DNA of 57,500 nucleotides from assembly GCA_905221605.1 (NCBI GenBank), contig CAJNDS010002698.1, positions 79,589 through 137,088 on the forward strand, in the 5' to 3' direction. The notes under the pieces are model-generated. The model worked only from the letters and a program-made list of their open reading frames with translations. It did no database searches and was not told where the DNA came from. Numbering within the stretch: the first letter of the stretch is position 1; every line of letters begins with the position of its first letter. Of the stretch, positions 36,701 to 45,114 are shown piece by piece. The position numbers and the translations under genes are program-made. This DNA comes from Symbiodinium natans. Lineage: Eukaryota > Sar > Dinophyceae > Suessiales > Symbiodiniaceae.

Positions 36701-39700
36701 TTGTCTTTGCCAAGTATGCGTTGTGAAGCATGGCAGCATGATGGTGGGGTTTTGGAGTCAGTGGCTTCGTTGCCACGAGTTGCTGGATTTGGGAAAGAAT
36801 GCGCAACCACTTGTCTAGATCTTGTGGAGTAGTCTGTTTGTCATCACCAACCACATTCCCCGCTCTACCCACGGGCTGTTGACGTCCATGAAAGCAACAG
36901 CTCGCACACCGCCGGCCGGGTGTGGGGCAAGCCGCTTGGGATGAATGAGGTCCTGGCTAAACAGGGCCTTCATCCAGGGTCCTTTGGGGCCAACGTGCTG
37001 TGGGCCGCAGCGCATGACAGTGGGGCGATGGGCTAACGCGTCCACTGGAGGACTCTCACGGTACATGTCGGGAGCTTGAAAGTTTCGGCTTACCCGTTCC
37101 TCTGTACTGGCGGGCGGAGTCAGCAGGGAAGGCCAGGCAAGCAATGACTTCGTGTCGGGTGCACCACTGGGTGTTTGCAGGGCATTCGCAGCAATCATAT
37201 GTCTTGTTTTGTCTTTGCCAAGTATGCGTTGTGAAGCACGGCAGCATGATGGTGGGTTTTGGAGTTAGTGGCTTTGTTGCGAGTTGCTGGAGTTGGGAAA
37301 GAATGTGCAACCAAGTGAGCAGAACTTGTGGATTCATGCTGGTCATCACCAATCCATGAAGGCAACAGCTCGCACACCGCTGGCCGGGTGTGGGGCAAGC
37401 TGCTTGGGATGAGTGAGGTCCTGGCTAAACAGGGCCTTCATCCAGGGTCCTTTGGGGCCAACGTGCTGTGGGCTGCAGCGCATGACAGTGGGGCGATGGG
37501 CTAACGCGTCCACTGGAGGACTCTCACGGTACAAGTCGGGGCGCTTGAAAGTTTCGGCTTACCCGTTCCTCTGTACTGGCGGGCGGAGTCAGCAGGGAAG
37601 GCCAGGCAAGCAATGACTTCGTGTCGGGTGCACCACTGGGTGTTGCAGGGCATTCGCAGCAATCTTATGTCTTGTTTTGTCTTTGCCAAGTATGCGTTGT
37701 GAAGCATGGCAGCATGATGGTGGGGTTTTGGAGTCAGTGGCTTTGTTGCCACGAGTGGCTGGAGTTGGGAAAGAATGCGCAACCACTTGTCTAGAACTTG
37801 TGGAGTAGTCTGTTTGTCATCACCAACCACATTCCCCGCCCTACCCACGGGCTGTTGACGTCCATGAAAGCAACAGCTCGCACACCGCCGGCCGGGTGTG
37901 GGGCAAGCCGCTCGGGATGAGTGAGGTTCGGGCTAAACCGGGCCTTTATCCAGGGTCCTTTGGGGCCAACGTGCTGTGGGCTGCAGCGCATGACAGTGGG
38001 GCGATGGGCTAACGCGTCCACTGGAGGACACTCACGGTACATGACGGGAGCTTGAAAGTTTCGGCTTACCCGTTCCTCTGTACTGGCGGGCGGAGTCAGC
38101 AGGGAAGGCCAGGCAAGCAATGACTTCGTGTCGGGTGCACCACTGGGTGTTTGCAGGGCATTCGCAGCAATCTTATGTCTTGTTTTGTCTTTGCCAAGTA
38201 TGCGTTGTGAAGCATGGCTGCATGATGGTGGGGTTTTGGAGTCAGTGGCTTTATTGCCGCGAGTTGCTGGAGTTGGGAAAGAATGCGCAGCCACTTGTCT
38301 AGAACTTGTGGAGTAGTCTGTTTGTCATCACCAACCACATTCCCCGCCCTACCCACGGGCTGTTGACGTCCATGAAAGCAACAGCTCGCACACCGCCGGC
38401 CGGGTGTGGGGCAAGCCGCTCGGGTGAGGTTCGGGCTAAACCGGGCCTTTATCCAGGGTCCTTTGAGGCCAACGTGCTGTGGGCTGCAGCGCATGACAGT
38501 GGGGCGATGGGCTAACGCGTCCACTGGAGGACACTCACGGTACATGACGGGAGCTTGAAAGTTTCGGCTTACCCGTTCCTCTGTACTGGCGGGCGGAGTC
38601 AGCAGGGAAGGCCAGGCAAGCAATGACTTCGTGTCGGGTGCACCACTGGGTGTTTGCAGGGCATTCGGCATTCGTCTTATGTTTTGTTTTGTTTTTGCCA
38701 AGTACGCGTTGTGAAGCATGCTGGTGAGGTTTTGCGGCCAGTTGCTTCATGCCCAGCCCCTCCAGCTTACAAGCACAAGCCCTCCAGGCATCTACCGGCC
38801 CGTCAAGAAGTCCTGGAACCTCTACATGGGAGGACATGCCGTCACAGGCACGAGGGCACGTCTAAGATGGGCTCCAAGGCCTGAGCACCAAGGTATGCTT
38901 TTTGCTCTTATTGGGTATTTCCCAAAAGGAGGGGTACCCCTTTTCTACCCCTAAATAGGGTAGAATAGAATCCCCTTGAAGGGGCCCCCGAAAAGGCACC
39001 CCCCCCCTCATTGGGACGACAATCAGTTTGGAAGCCAGGAGGGTTGAGTTGCTCTTGAGAAGCACGCACGCGAACAGGGCTGCGAAGTGTCGTAAAGCAC
39101 CCATGAGCCTGGAACCTTCCACTCCCCATCATTAACCCCATAACCCTCAGGCCGAAGCCCAAAACTCTGACTCGAACCATTAGCATGCATCTGCGCCCGC
39201 CAACACTGGGTGCACGGGCCGAGATCTGCCCCGGCTTAAGGGCCGACGGGCACGGCCAGATAAGAACAAATTGGGTGCCTGATGGCTCTCACTCGTGAGG
39301 CTGATTGGAATTCGGCACGGCCTCAAAACATGCCAGCGTGCACTTTCTCTCATGCGATACGGCAAGTGCCCTTGATCTCGATATCAGCATGCCCACCCAC
39401 TTCTTCGTATCGGCACCCGAATGATTGAGCCCTCAATCCGCGAGAGCGCGCCCCCCCCTCCCCAAACCCCCCAAGCCACGAAAGCTCCCTCAAAGGGCCA
39501 CCCTCCCCTTGCCGAAAGGCACGGTTTGTTTCCTGAAGGCATGGGCTTCGGCCCCGGCTACATCCTGGCCATCAACTCTTGGAGCGAGTCCTGGGGGATC
39601 AGGGGCGCTTTCCATGCGCCCTGGGCTGCCCAGGGAGGCCGTTTGCGGAGGGTTTTTTCTATTCTACGTTGTTTTTTTGGAGTTTTGTAATCTTGGATTG

Positions 39701-40395
39701 TTTTTTTGTAGGGGTTTTAGAGTTTTTGAGTTAGCTATCGAATCCTGTACACTGTCAGACGCAAGCAGAAAGTTTATAGTTGTAAGAATATTGGAAATGA
39801 ATGTAATAAAGACCTTATTCGTCAGGAAGTATTACTATTAGTGTGTTTCGTTCGCGCATTTAGAGAGTTCACGCACTCCTCCACTTCTTTCTTTCGTTTG
39901 TAGCTTGATAAATTCGTTCACACTTCGCTCATACAATTCATTGATAGCTATTGGTGGCTGTGCATGTTTTGCTGATGGCTGTTGAGGCTTCCGCGGGTGG
40001 GTGGGGTGTAGGGCTTGGGGAGGACCCTAAACCCAATTAAACCCTAAAAACCCTCAACCCCCCAAACCCTACATTGAGGCTCTTCGGTGCGGTTCTCCAC
40101 ATGTCCTCCCATTACAAAGGGCCTCTTCTTGGCTTGGGGATGTGGAGGGGATTTAATCTGCGTTGACTCTTCGCAGCTCTCTTGTGTTCTGATGTTGACG
40201 CTTCTCTAAGTTGTTACCACCCTAAACCCTAAACCTCCCTAAGCCCCAAGCCCTAAGCCCTAAACCCTAAACCCGAAAGCCCCCGAAGCCAAGGTGGCCC
40301 CCGACGCCATCGATTTTGGATACTTCCTCCCTGGGCGCCCTTTGGGCGCCTTGGGCGGGAGCCCATACCCAATGCCCTTGCCCAGAAGTAGATGA
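26647..40395 (+). CDS. Cathepsin B-like papain-family (C1A) cysteine protease, 12 exons traced
   Basis: Exons: about 26647-26717, 27389-27458, 28052-28102, 28664-28720, 29107-29152, 31570-31652, 34349-34394, 34944-34991, 35672-35693, 38788-38847, 39539-39615, 40294-40395. The mature start reads YFDVRENWPECKPVTTHVRYQ. The active-site segment is QTCNNCWSHSTALITESRLC, with the catalytic Cys before Trp (QGNCGSCW in cathepsin B). Then come LSQSFIAAC, DYCNGGSGLLGF, GVPTGGPDYRG, TCYPQVLPHDTQVHCPGACS, ALMTEGPILLGMRIYQDFYA, IYRPVKKSWNLYMGGHAV (catalytic His), YILAINSWSESWG (catalytic Asn) and a C-terminus VAPDAIDFGYFLPGR ending in TGA at 40393-40395. Reading phases match at all 11 junctions. Three introns start GT, six GC and two GA. 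The catalytic triad is intact. No cathepsin B occluding-loop HH was noticed. The signal peptide and propeptide exons upstream were not found. Such proteases normally act in lysosome-like compartments or are secreted (family knowledge). Confidence 0.9.
27170..27384. repeat. CCCTAAA tract at the 3' end of protease intron 1
   Basis: About 30 heptamers, ending 4 bp before the acceptor of the active-site exon (27389). Confidence 0.94.
27484..27575. repeat. TTTAGGG tract at the 5' end of protease intron 2
   Basis: Thirteen perfect G-rich heptamers begin 25 bp after the donor of the active-site exon, mirroring the C-rich tract on the exon's other side. Confidence 0.94.
28960..29085. repeat. CCCCTAAA octamer array
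   Basis: About 14 copies of the octamer CCCCTAAA (one extra C compared with the heptamer) at the 3' end of protease intron 4. Confidence 0.92.
29728..29860. repeat. TTTAGGG tract in protease intron 5
   Basis: About 17 G-rich heptamers with few variants, 570 bp after the donor. Confidence 0.92.
30096..30173. repeat. Foldback element, family 1, copy E
   Basis: Left arm TTGAGATGTTCCCCC plus CTACTAACAGTCC; right arm GGACTGCAAGTATAGGGGGG, then AACATCCCAA. At about 78 bp it is the most compact complete copy. Confidence 0.82.
30259..30346. repeat. Foldback element, family 4 (single copy)
   Basis: GGAAACTAAAAAAATGAGGGG on the left pairs with CCCCTCATTTTCTTACGTTC on the right around a 25-bp centre. 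It is about 90 bp from copy E of family 1, in the same protease intron. Confidence 0.65.
30748..31016. repeat. CTG triplet repeat followed by near-pure C tract
   Basis: About 12 CTG triplets (30748-30793), then about 215 bp of C runs punctuated by TA or A. Proline-rich frames here are artefacts. It lies in protease intron 5 and is the opposite-strand counterpart of the G tract at 15488. Confidence 0.93.
32158..32212. repeat. GAT/GAG triplet repeat
   Basis: Alternating GATGAT and GAGGAG triplets, about 215 bp upstream of the nested ankyrin ORF. Confidence 0.85.
32431..33183 (+). CDS. Intronless ankyrin-repeat protein with ubiquitin-like N-terminus, nested in protease intron 6
   Basis: The ATG at 32431 opens a 250-codon frame ending in TGA at 33181-33183. 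Residues 1-78 resemble the ubiquitin-like lead common on dinoflagellate ankyrin proteins (RSLKQHLARLCGVPRFRLRL, then LQDGDMLESAEFQLVMLPF). Ankyrin repeats follow: 'GDAIESGDIEKVEQLL', 'TPVFLACWFGHEEIVRLLL' and 'TPLGAACARGHVTIVEVLL'. The frame is open further upstream to 32398 but without an ATG. The gene has no introns although its host gene has eleven, and it lies wholly within the intron 31653-34348 on the same strand. That is what a reinserted cDNA copy (retrogene) would look like; I found no spliced-leader relic upstream, so this remains inference. Binding partner unknown. Confidence 0.78.
   Translation: MAEPSPDNLRIFNTEGAVKYRVPANAAADIRSLKQHLARLCGVPRFRLRLLPVGSGRELQDGDMLESAEFQLVMLPFAEQLQEPQELELGDAIESGDIEKVEQLLQLPRNPDDILRSDDIFKSRRTTPVFLACWFGHEEIVRLLLEEAGASCLLPRHGHDGYEAGGDIVVCTPLGAACARGHVTIVEVLLRAGAPLDSTCGDIRYYDGNEHLWPFDMAMECQQQEVARFLQEEHRRRGAHGPLGCKHELP
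33687..33845. repeat. CCCTAAA tract with CCCTGAA variants, protease intron 6
   Basis: About 22 heptamers, following a G-rich stretch at 33511-33565 in the same intron. Confidence 0.9.
34005..34085. repeat. ACTA/CTAA tetranucleotide repeat
   Basis: About 15 imperfect copies of ACTA with TTAC and ACTG variants, between two telomere-like tracts in intron 6. Confidence 0.88.
34140..34313. repeat. CCCTAAA tract at the 3' end of protease intron 6
   Basis: About 24 heptamers, ending about 35 bp before the acceptor at 34348. Confidence 0.93.
34428..34506. repeat. TTTAGGG tract at the 5' end of protease intron 7, with head-to-head junction
   Basis: Starts with CCCTAAACCCTAGGGTTTAGGG, a direct head-to-head switch from C-rich to G-rich repeat, then about ten G-rich heptamers running into a TA-rich spacer. 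Confidence 0.92.
34655..34858. repeat. CCCTAAA tract grading into a CCCCAAAA octamer array
   Basis: About ten CCCTAAA heptamers, then (34763-34848) about ten copies of CCCCAAAA, the octamer known from some ciliate telomeres. It forms the 3' half of protease intron 7. Confidence 0.92.
35517..35630. repeat. Foldback element, family 3 (single copy)
   Basis: Left arm TTGGAAGCCCTTTTTTGACT followed by TAGTA; right arm TACTAAGTCAAAAGAGCTTC followed by CAA. About 114 bp, MITE-like, ending 41 bp before the 22-nt exon at 35672. Confidence 0.78.
35813..38750. repeat. Tandem array of about six 0.49-0.53-kb units in protease intron 9
   Basis: Unit starts (at ACCCACGGGCTGTTG) are near 35818, 36339, 36867, 37350 (left end truncated), 37843 and 38349, giving spacings of about 521, 528, 483, 493 and 506 bp. 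Units are very similar, differing by small indels and substitutions; the last one decays on its right side. No telomere repeat occurs within a unit. The minus strand keeps a long frame through most units (contains HRPTVMRC, GPKGPWMKA, LAPHPAGGVRAVAFMD), but the frame changes wherever an indel occurs, so I do not call it a gene. A displaced reverse-oriented piece lies at 46908-47091. Confidence 0.95.
39626..40293. other. Last protease intron, mostly AT-rich unique sequence
   Basis: Contains no gene I can support. It includes a T-rich start, an AT-rich middle (39730-39960) and short CCCTAAA runs (40025-40070 and 40222-40275) close to the final acceptor. Confidence 0.6.
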
Positions 40396-40750
40396 GAGGG
40401 TTTCTGCATGAAAGCAGGGTTTCGTGTTTGGGTTTTAGGAAGTTCAGGGGTTTGGGGTTTAGGGTTTAGGGTTTATGATGACGTGCGGTGGTCGCTTTTG
40501 TTTGGGGTCTATAGGGGGGGGTTGTGTGGAGACGTGGAATTCCGCTCGCATCACCGTGTCACCCGTGTGGCCAGTCGAGTCAGCGGCTCCGGTAGATTTC
40601 AACGGACTAGCTTTAGTCGGACGTCGATCAGCTTTCAAAGTGACAATATCAGGGCCTTGCACGCACTCAGACATGTTTTTGCCGCATGCCATTCGATGCG
40701 CCCCTATGTGAAGTGAGTAGTCGCCATTGTTTCGTGTCACGTTGCCACGG

Positions 40751-41269
40751 ATGACCGACTGGCCCACCCGGCTCAAGCCACCCAGCTGCACTTGCTGCTT
40801 GTCCCGTTGTCTTCCAACTCTATTCCGGCTCGTCGCACTCATGTGGGCATTCCTGCCGGTGCTTCTGTTCACCCTGTGCTCTGCTGCCCGAGATGGCAGC
40901 GCACGTGCGTCTGCTCAGCCTGAGCTTCAGGACATGGCTGACGTGTCTGCGCACGTGGAGTCCTCGGCGAGGTCGAAGTTGGCAAAGCCAGCCGGCACTC
41001 CAGAAAAAGTAATGTCGCATGGCTTCAGAGATGAAGACACTCACTGGATGGCCTCAGTGATTTCCGATTGTTACGACGAGCACTCAGAGGAGGATCTGGA
41101 CGGGTGGGCGCTCTGCATCTCCATGCTTTGCAAGCGCAAGTTCGGCGGATTTCACCACCAAGTGATCCTGGGCACGAGCGGGATGCTCGGATCCGCCACT
41201 TTTGCCGAGAACGAGGCCACCTTCACGTGGGGCGACTTCTTCCTGAGCATCTTCAAGGCGAAGGTCTGA
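40751..41269 (+). CDS. LC8-like dynein light-chain domain protein with hydrophobic N-terminal segment
   Basis: A single open frame ends in TGA at 41267-41269. In-frame ATGs are at 40751 and 40841. From the second ATG the protein begins MWAFLPVLLFTLCSA, a good signal-peptide or membrane-anchor core. After a low-complexity linker (residues about 20-60) the last 85-90 residues match the layout of the LC8 dynein light chain: a helix (SVISDCYDEHSEED), a second helix (ALCISMLCKRKFG), the HHQVILG segment that corresponds to WHCIVG in LC8, and the C-terminal strand TWGDFFLSIFKAKV (IYFYLGQVAILLFK in LC8). LC8 is normally a free cytosolic dimer of about 89 residues, so the hydrophobic lead is odd. Identity to LC8 is low. 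The gene starts about 350 bp after the protease stop, in the same direction, and is not interrupted by an intron. Confidence 0.6.
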   Translation: MTDWPTRLKPPSCTCCLSRCLPTLFRLVALMWAFLPVLLFTLCSAARDGSARASAQPELQDMADVSAHVESSARSKLAKPAGTPEKVMSHGFRDEDTHWMASVISDCYDEHSEEDLDGWALCISMLCKRKFGGFHHQVILGTSGMLGSATFAENEATFTWGDFFLSIFKAKV

Positions 41270-42900
41270 GGCCCAGCCCCAACGCGGGTTGGATGCGAGA
41301 ATGTCCCAGCAGCTCTCAGAGAGAAGAGCAAGATTTCGGCTGAAGCCTTCCTGAGCCATAGGCAAAAAGCAGTGCCTCGTACCTGGCGTAGCAGGCAGGG
41401 GGTGAACTTGCTCTTCCAGCCTGCATGACCGCATGTTTCCTTCCGCCGCCGTTTGGGACTGTGCTGTTCAGCGTATCAACGCCAATGGGAGGAGGCCAGG
41501 GACGGAGCACTCAGCCCCTGTTGCCCACTTGATGCCGACTGCTTCATGACAATGTGTGTGGAATACTTTACACGTGACGACCCGGCCGTGACGCTGGAAC
41601 TTCACGCTTCACACAAAAACATGTTTACACATATGTATATGTGTGTGTATATTACATATCCAACAGCACACATGTATCCTTATGTTCCCCTCCCTGAACC
41701 CTAAACCCTAAACCCTAAACCCTAAACCCTAAACCCTAAACCCTATACCCCAAAAAAGAAAACGTTGCATTCTGGGAGGTCGAGGTGGGACCCATGAGCT
41801 CAGCCGAGCAGAAGTTCCAGGTGGGGGGGGGTTCTCGCTTAGGGCCTCCTTCCTCATGGAGTGTAGGCTTTAGGCTATAGGGCTTAGGGCTTAGGGTTTG
41901 GGGTTTAGGGTCTAGGGTTTAGGGATTAGGGTTTCGGTAGGGGAACTTCGAGAATCGAGCCTCCTTGGGAAAAGGATCCCAAAGGGTGTTCTCCAATGCA
42001 GCCCTCATGTAGAACAACCAGCCGCTGGAACACAGCCGAAGGCCTTCGGGTTCTTGGGCTGAAGATGGAGTACTCGAGTTGTGGCCTGGAGAGCCTGTCG
42101 TCTCAGATGGGCCACATTGCGGTGTGATCCCAAGCCCCTGAATCCTAGACCCTAAACCCTCAACCCTCAACCCCAAACCCTAAACCCTAAACCCTAAACC
42201 CTCAACCCTCAACCCTAAACCCTAATCCCTAAACCTGAACCCTCAGCCTGAAGCCCAAACATTGAACCCCCAACCCCAACACGGGAGGTCAATGACCTGG
42301 TTTATGTGCCGAATCCCGAGGGCCGAGAGGCCCGGGGCCTTTGTGCGGACGGGAGGTTGGAGGGTTTAGCGCAGCACAGGGAGGAGGGTGCAAAGGCATC
42401 TAAACGCCCAACCTCCAAGAACTGCCTGAACACCATACATGCTCTAAAGGCACAGCAACCCTAGCTTCCTAAACCCGAAACCCTAAACCCTAAAACCCCA
42501 GAACCCTGAAACCCCGTGGAGTGCCGAGGATCCGTTCCTGGGGGGGGTGGTCGTCGGACACTCTGGTTGTGAAGTGGCCGGGTGCCCGGCAAAGGATCAG
42601 GATTTAGGGTTTGGGGTTCAGGGTGAAAGCTTAGGATGTAGGTTTTAGGGTGTCCGTGCTTTCTTGAAGGGTAGAGCCCAGCACGTTCGAACTAGTTCGT
42701 GAAGGTTGGTGTGTCCATGTCACCCTCTACCACCTCGAGAAACTCCAAACTGTAAACCCGAATCCATGCCAGCAAGACAACCCTGCTATGGCACAGTGAT
42801 TGTAGCAGTATTGCGCGGAGCGTCCTGACCTTAACATCATACTCATGTTTTGTTGTTTGAGCGGCATTGGCTCCGACGTGAGAAGGAACGGTGCTCAGGC
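41270..42900. other. Intergenic stretch with telomere-like tracts
   Basis: Holds CCCTAAA tracts at 41697-41745 and 42150-42235, a short TTTAGGG stretch at 41866-41935 and unique DNA around 41270-41690. I see no supported gene. Confidence 0.6.
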
Positions 42901-44811
42901 ATGGAAAGCAATGTCAGGACTGCCACGCATTGTTTAATTCTCGCTTCAGATGAATATGAAGCCGGCGGGCGGCTGACCCACTGCGTTGCAGATGCCACAT
43001 CCTTCAAAGAGGCGCTGCTAAATGTCGGGCTTTTAGACTCTGCGGAGAAATGTGCTTTTCTAGAGAACTTTACTTGAAAGGACGTGTTCAGGGCTGCGGA
43101 CACCATTCTCGCCAGCCAAGAACCTCGGTGCATCCTGTTCTACGCTGCTTGCCATGGTTTTGATGAGGAAGGGCGTCTTGTAATCCAGCCCTCAGACTCC
43201 GAGCGGTCCGCAGACGATTTTCCGCTTGAATACCTGCTCAGCAGGTTAACCGAGCATGACGTTTTCATTGGGCTGTTTGCCACATGTCGAGAAGTTCGTC
43301 CGAAAGCCATCCGGCCGAGTTCGACTGCAAGACACTACAGGACACAACATCTTCGCAGACGTAACGACAACAGGGGAGGGGCCCAACAATTGCTCTTCTA
43401 CGCTTGCCACCACGATTCTGCCATTAGCGACAGGAACCTTTTAACAAAAGCTCTCATCAATTGCCTCCAGGAACAAGTTTCTGACGTTGTAAATTTGGGG
43501 GACTTCACTAGTGCAGTAACTGCCGCGGTGAAAGGACACCTAGAGCCAGTTGTTGAGATGACTGTGGGGAGACCCGTTTTGATCCGGCTGCACAGCACTG
43601 CTTCACGTGATTTCATAAAGCACGCAGTGCCCAAAGGTGCTCACATAGCAGTGCTGCGAAGGCGCAGGTGTACCCGCTTCTTTCATCATGGGATCTATGT
43701 TGGGCAAGATTGCGTGATCGAGCTCGTGGCAACTTCCGATGTTCTGGCTGCTGACGCCGCAAGCGCCTGCGAAGAGTTTACAGGCAGTCGTGTGACCGTT
43801 AACACCAGCGCATGCGGCGAGGTCGATCTCTATTGCAAGCTTCCAGATGACGGCGAGGCAAGTTCGCGATGGCGTGCCCCGTTCAGGTGCAAACGGACTC
43901 GCCTGACTGCGGTCGTGCGGACAACATCTATAACTGCATTCTGCCTGTCATCGTCAATATGGGTGCTTTGCGAGCCGACTGACCAGAACATGCTGGACTC
44001 TGTTCTCCGGCGTGCCAAAGATCTACTGAGCAAAGAGCAATTCAACTATTCGTTGTTCACTCGCAATTGCGAGCACTTTGCCCCACGGGTGTCTACACTT
44101 CAAGCGCCCAAACGCTGACAAATTCACAGGGTCTACCCCTTCTCATTGTAGGGTGTCAGTGTCTTTCAGTATGGTCTGCCCTGGTGGGCGTTTTTTCCAT
44201 TATTTTGGGTTGTGCTTGTGGCATCATGGATTGCCGTCTTTTGGGGTTGCTACAGGCAGCGCATCGCAAGTCCATTAAGCAAGTATGCATCAACTCCTTG
44301 CGCTGGTGCGGCTACTGGCCGCCTCAATGAGGAGCCAGCAGTCGACACTTTCCAATCTGCAGCAGAACGCTCCCGCAGCACACGCTGGTGTGCATGTTTC
44401 CCTCTCCTACTTCTCAATATTGTGCTTTCGGCTGGCTGTGCTGGGATTGTTCATTATGCAACCGCCGCATGTTTCCACTTCAGCACGCTGGCAGTTGTGG
44501 TGGCTGTTATTGTTCATGCTGTGGTGGCGGGGGCTGGTATTGTTTGCGCAATGACATTCTTTTATAGGCAGCTGGAAGACAGCAGTGGCCGGGACGAGCT
44601 TGACTATGCGATTGGTGCAATTGTATTGTGGTATCATGCCTTCCGGGTAGAATGCGGCTTCAAAGTCTTGCTGCCTGAGCGTTTGGGTCCTTACTGTGTG
44701 AAAACAAATCCGTCGCGTAGGCGTTGTATTAGGCACGTGGTGTCAAACTCTCGGTTTTCCGAGCGCGTGCGCGGGTATAGTATGATAACCGCACTCGCCC
44801 TACTGTTATAG
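42901..44811 (+). CDS. Caspase-like + LRAT-like + membrane-segment fusion, reading frame interrupted
   Basis: From the ATG at 42901 the frame reads as a caspase/metacaspase fold: THCLILASDEYEAGGRLTHC, then ILFYAACHGFDEEGRL with the catalytic His in 'CHG', IGLFATCRE with the catalytic Cys, and LLFYACHHDSAISDRNLLT. An LRAT/NlpC-P60-type domain follows: KGAHIAVL, FFHHGIYVGQDCVIEL (catalytic His) and YSLFTRNCEHFA (catalytic Cys). After it the same frame continues with several hydrophobic spans (FPLFWVVLVASWIAVFWG at 44188-44241, TLAVVVAVIVHAVVAGAG) to TAG at 44809-44811. An in-frame TGA (43075-43077) breaks the caspase part. A TGA (44116) and TAG (44149) follow the NCEHFA motif, but a 63-nt GT-AG intron at 44089-44151 would remove both and keep the frame. 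In the +1 frame the bases right after NCEHFA read TGVYTSSAQT, which resembles the usual LRAT continuation, so a frameshift is the rival explanation. Either a decayed gene or a recoded/edited one. Confidence 0.65.
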
Positions 44812-45114
44812 CTACCCCATGAACCTCGAATCTACTCAACCCTCCCTCATCCCTTGCCGCTCGAGCAAGCCTCGACTCTCAATCCCCAGGCCTTCAAGGA
44901 TCCCCCTCAAGGGCACAAATAATTCAGAATCCTTAGCATTTACCACATATATTCCGAAAAGGGACATGATCAACCACCCAGAACATCCCATTCTATCCAA
45001 ATAGACCCTAGAATCCCTAGAACCTAAGCCCTACAACCGCAATCCCTACAACCCACATCCCTAAACTGTAAACCGCCCAAAACAGGCAGTGTTGACCTGC
45101 CGCGGCTCGCTGAA

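Noticed and set aside
35664-38837. Family of minus-strand proteins (100-207 codons) in the tandem array
   Set aside because: Frames are carried along by unit duplication and shift at every indel; no start, domain or splice logic supports them as genes.
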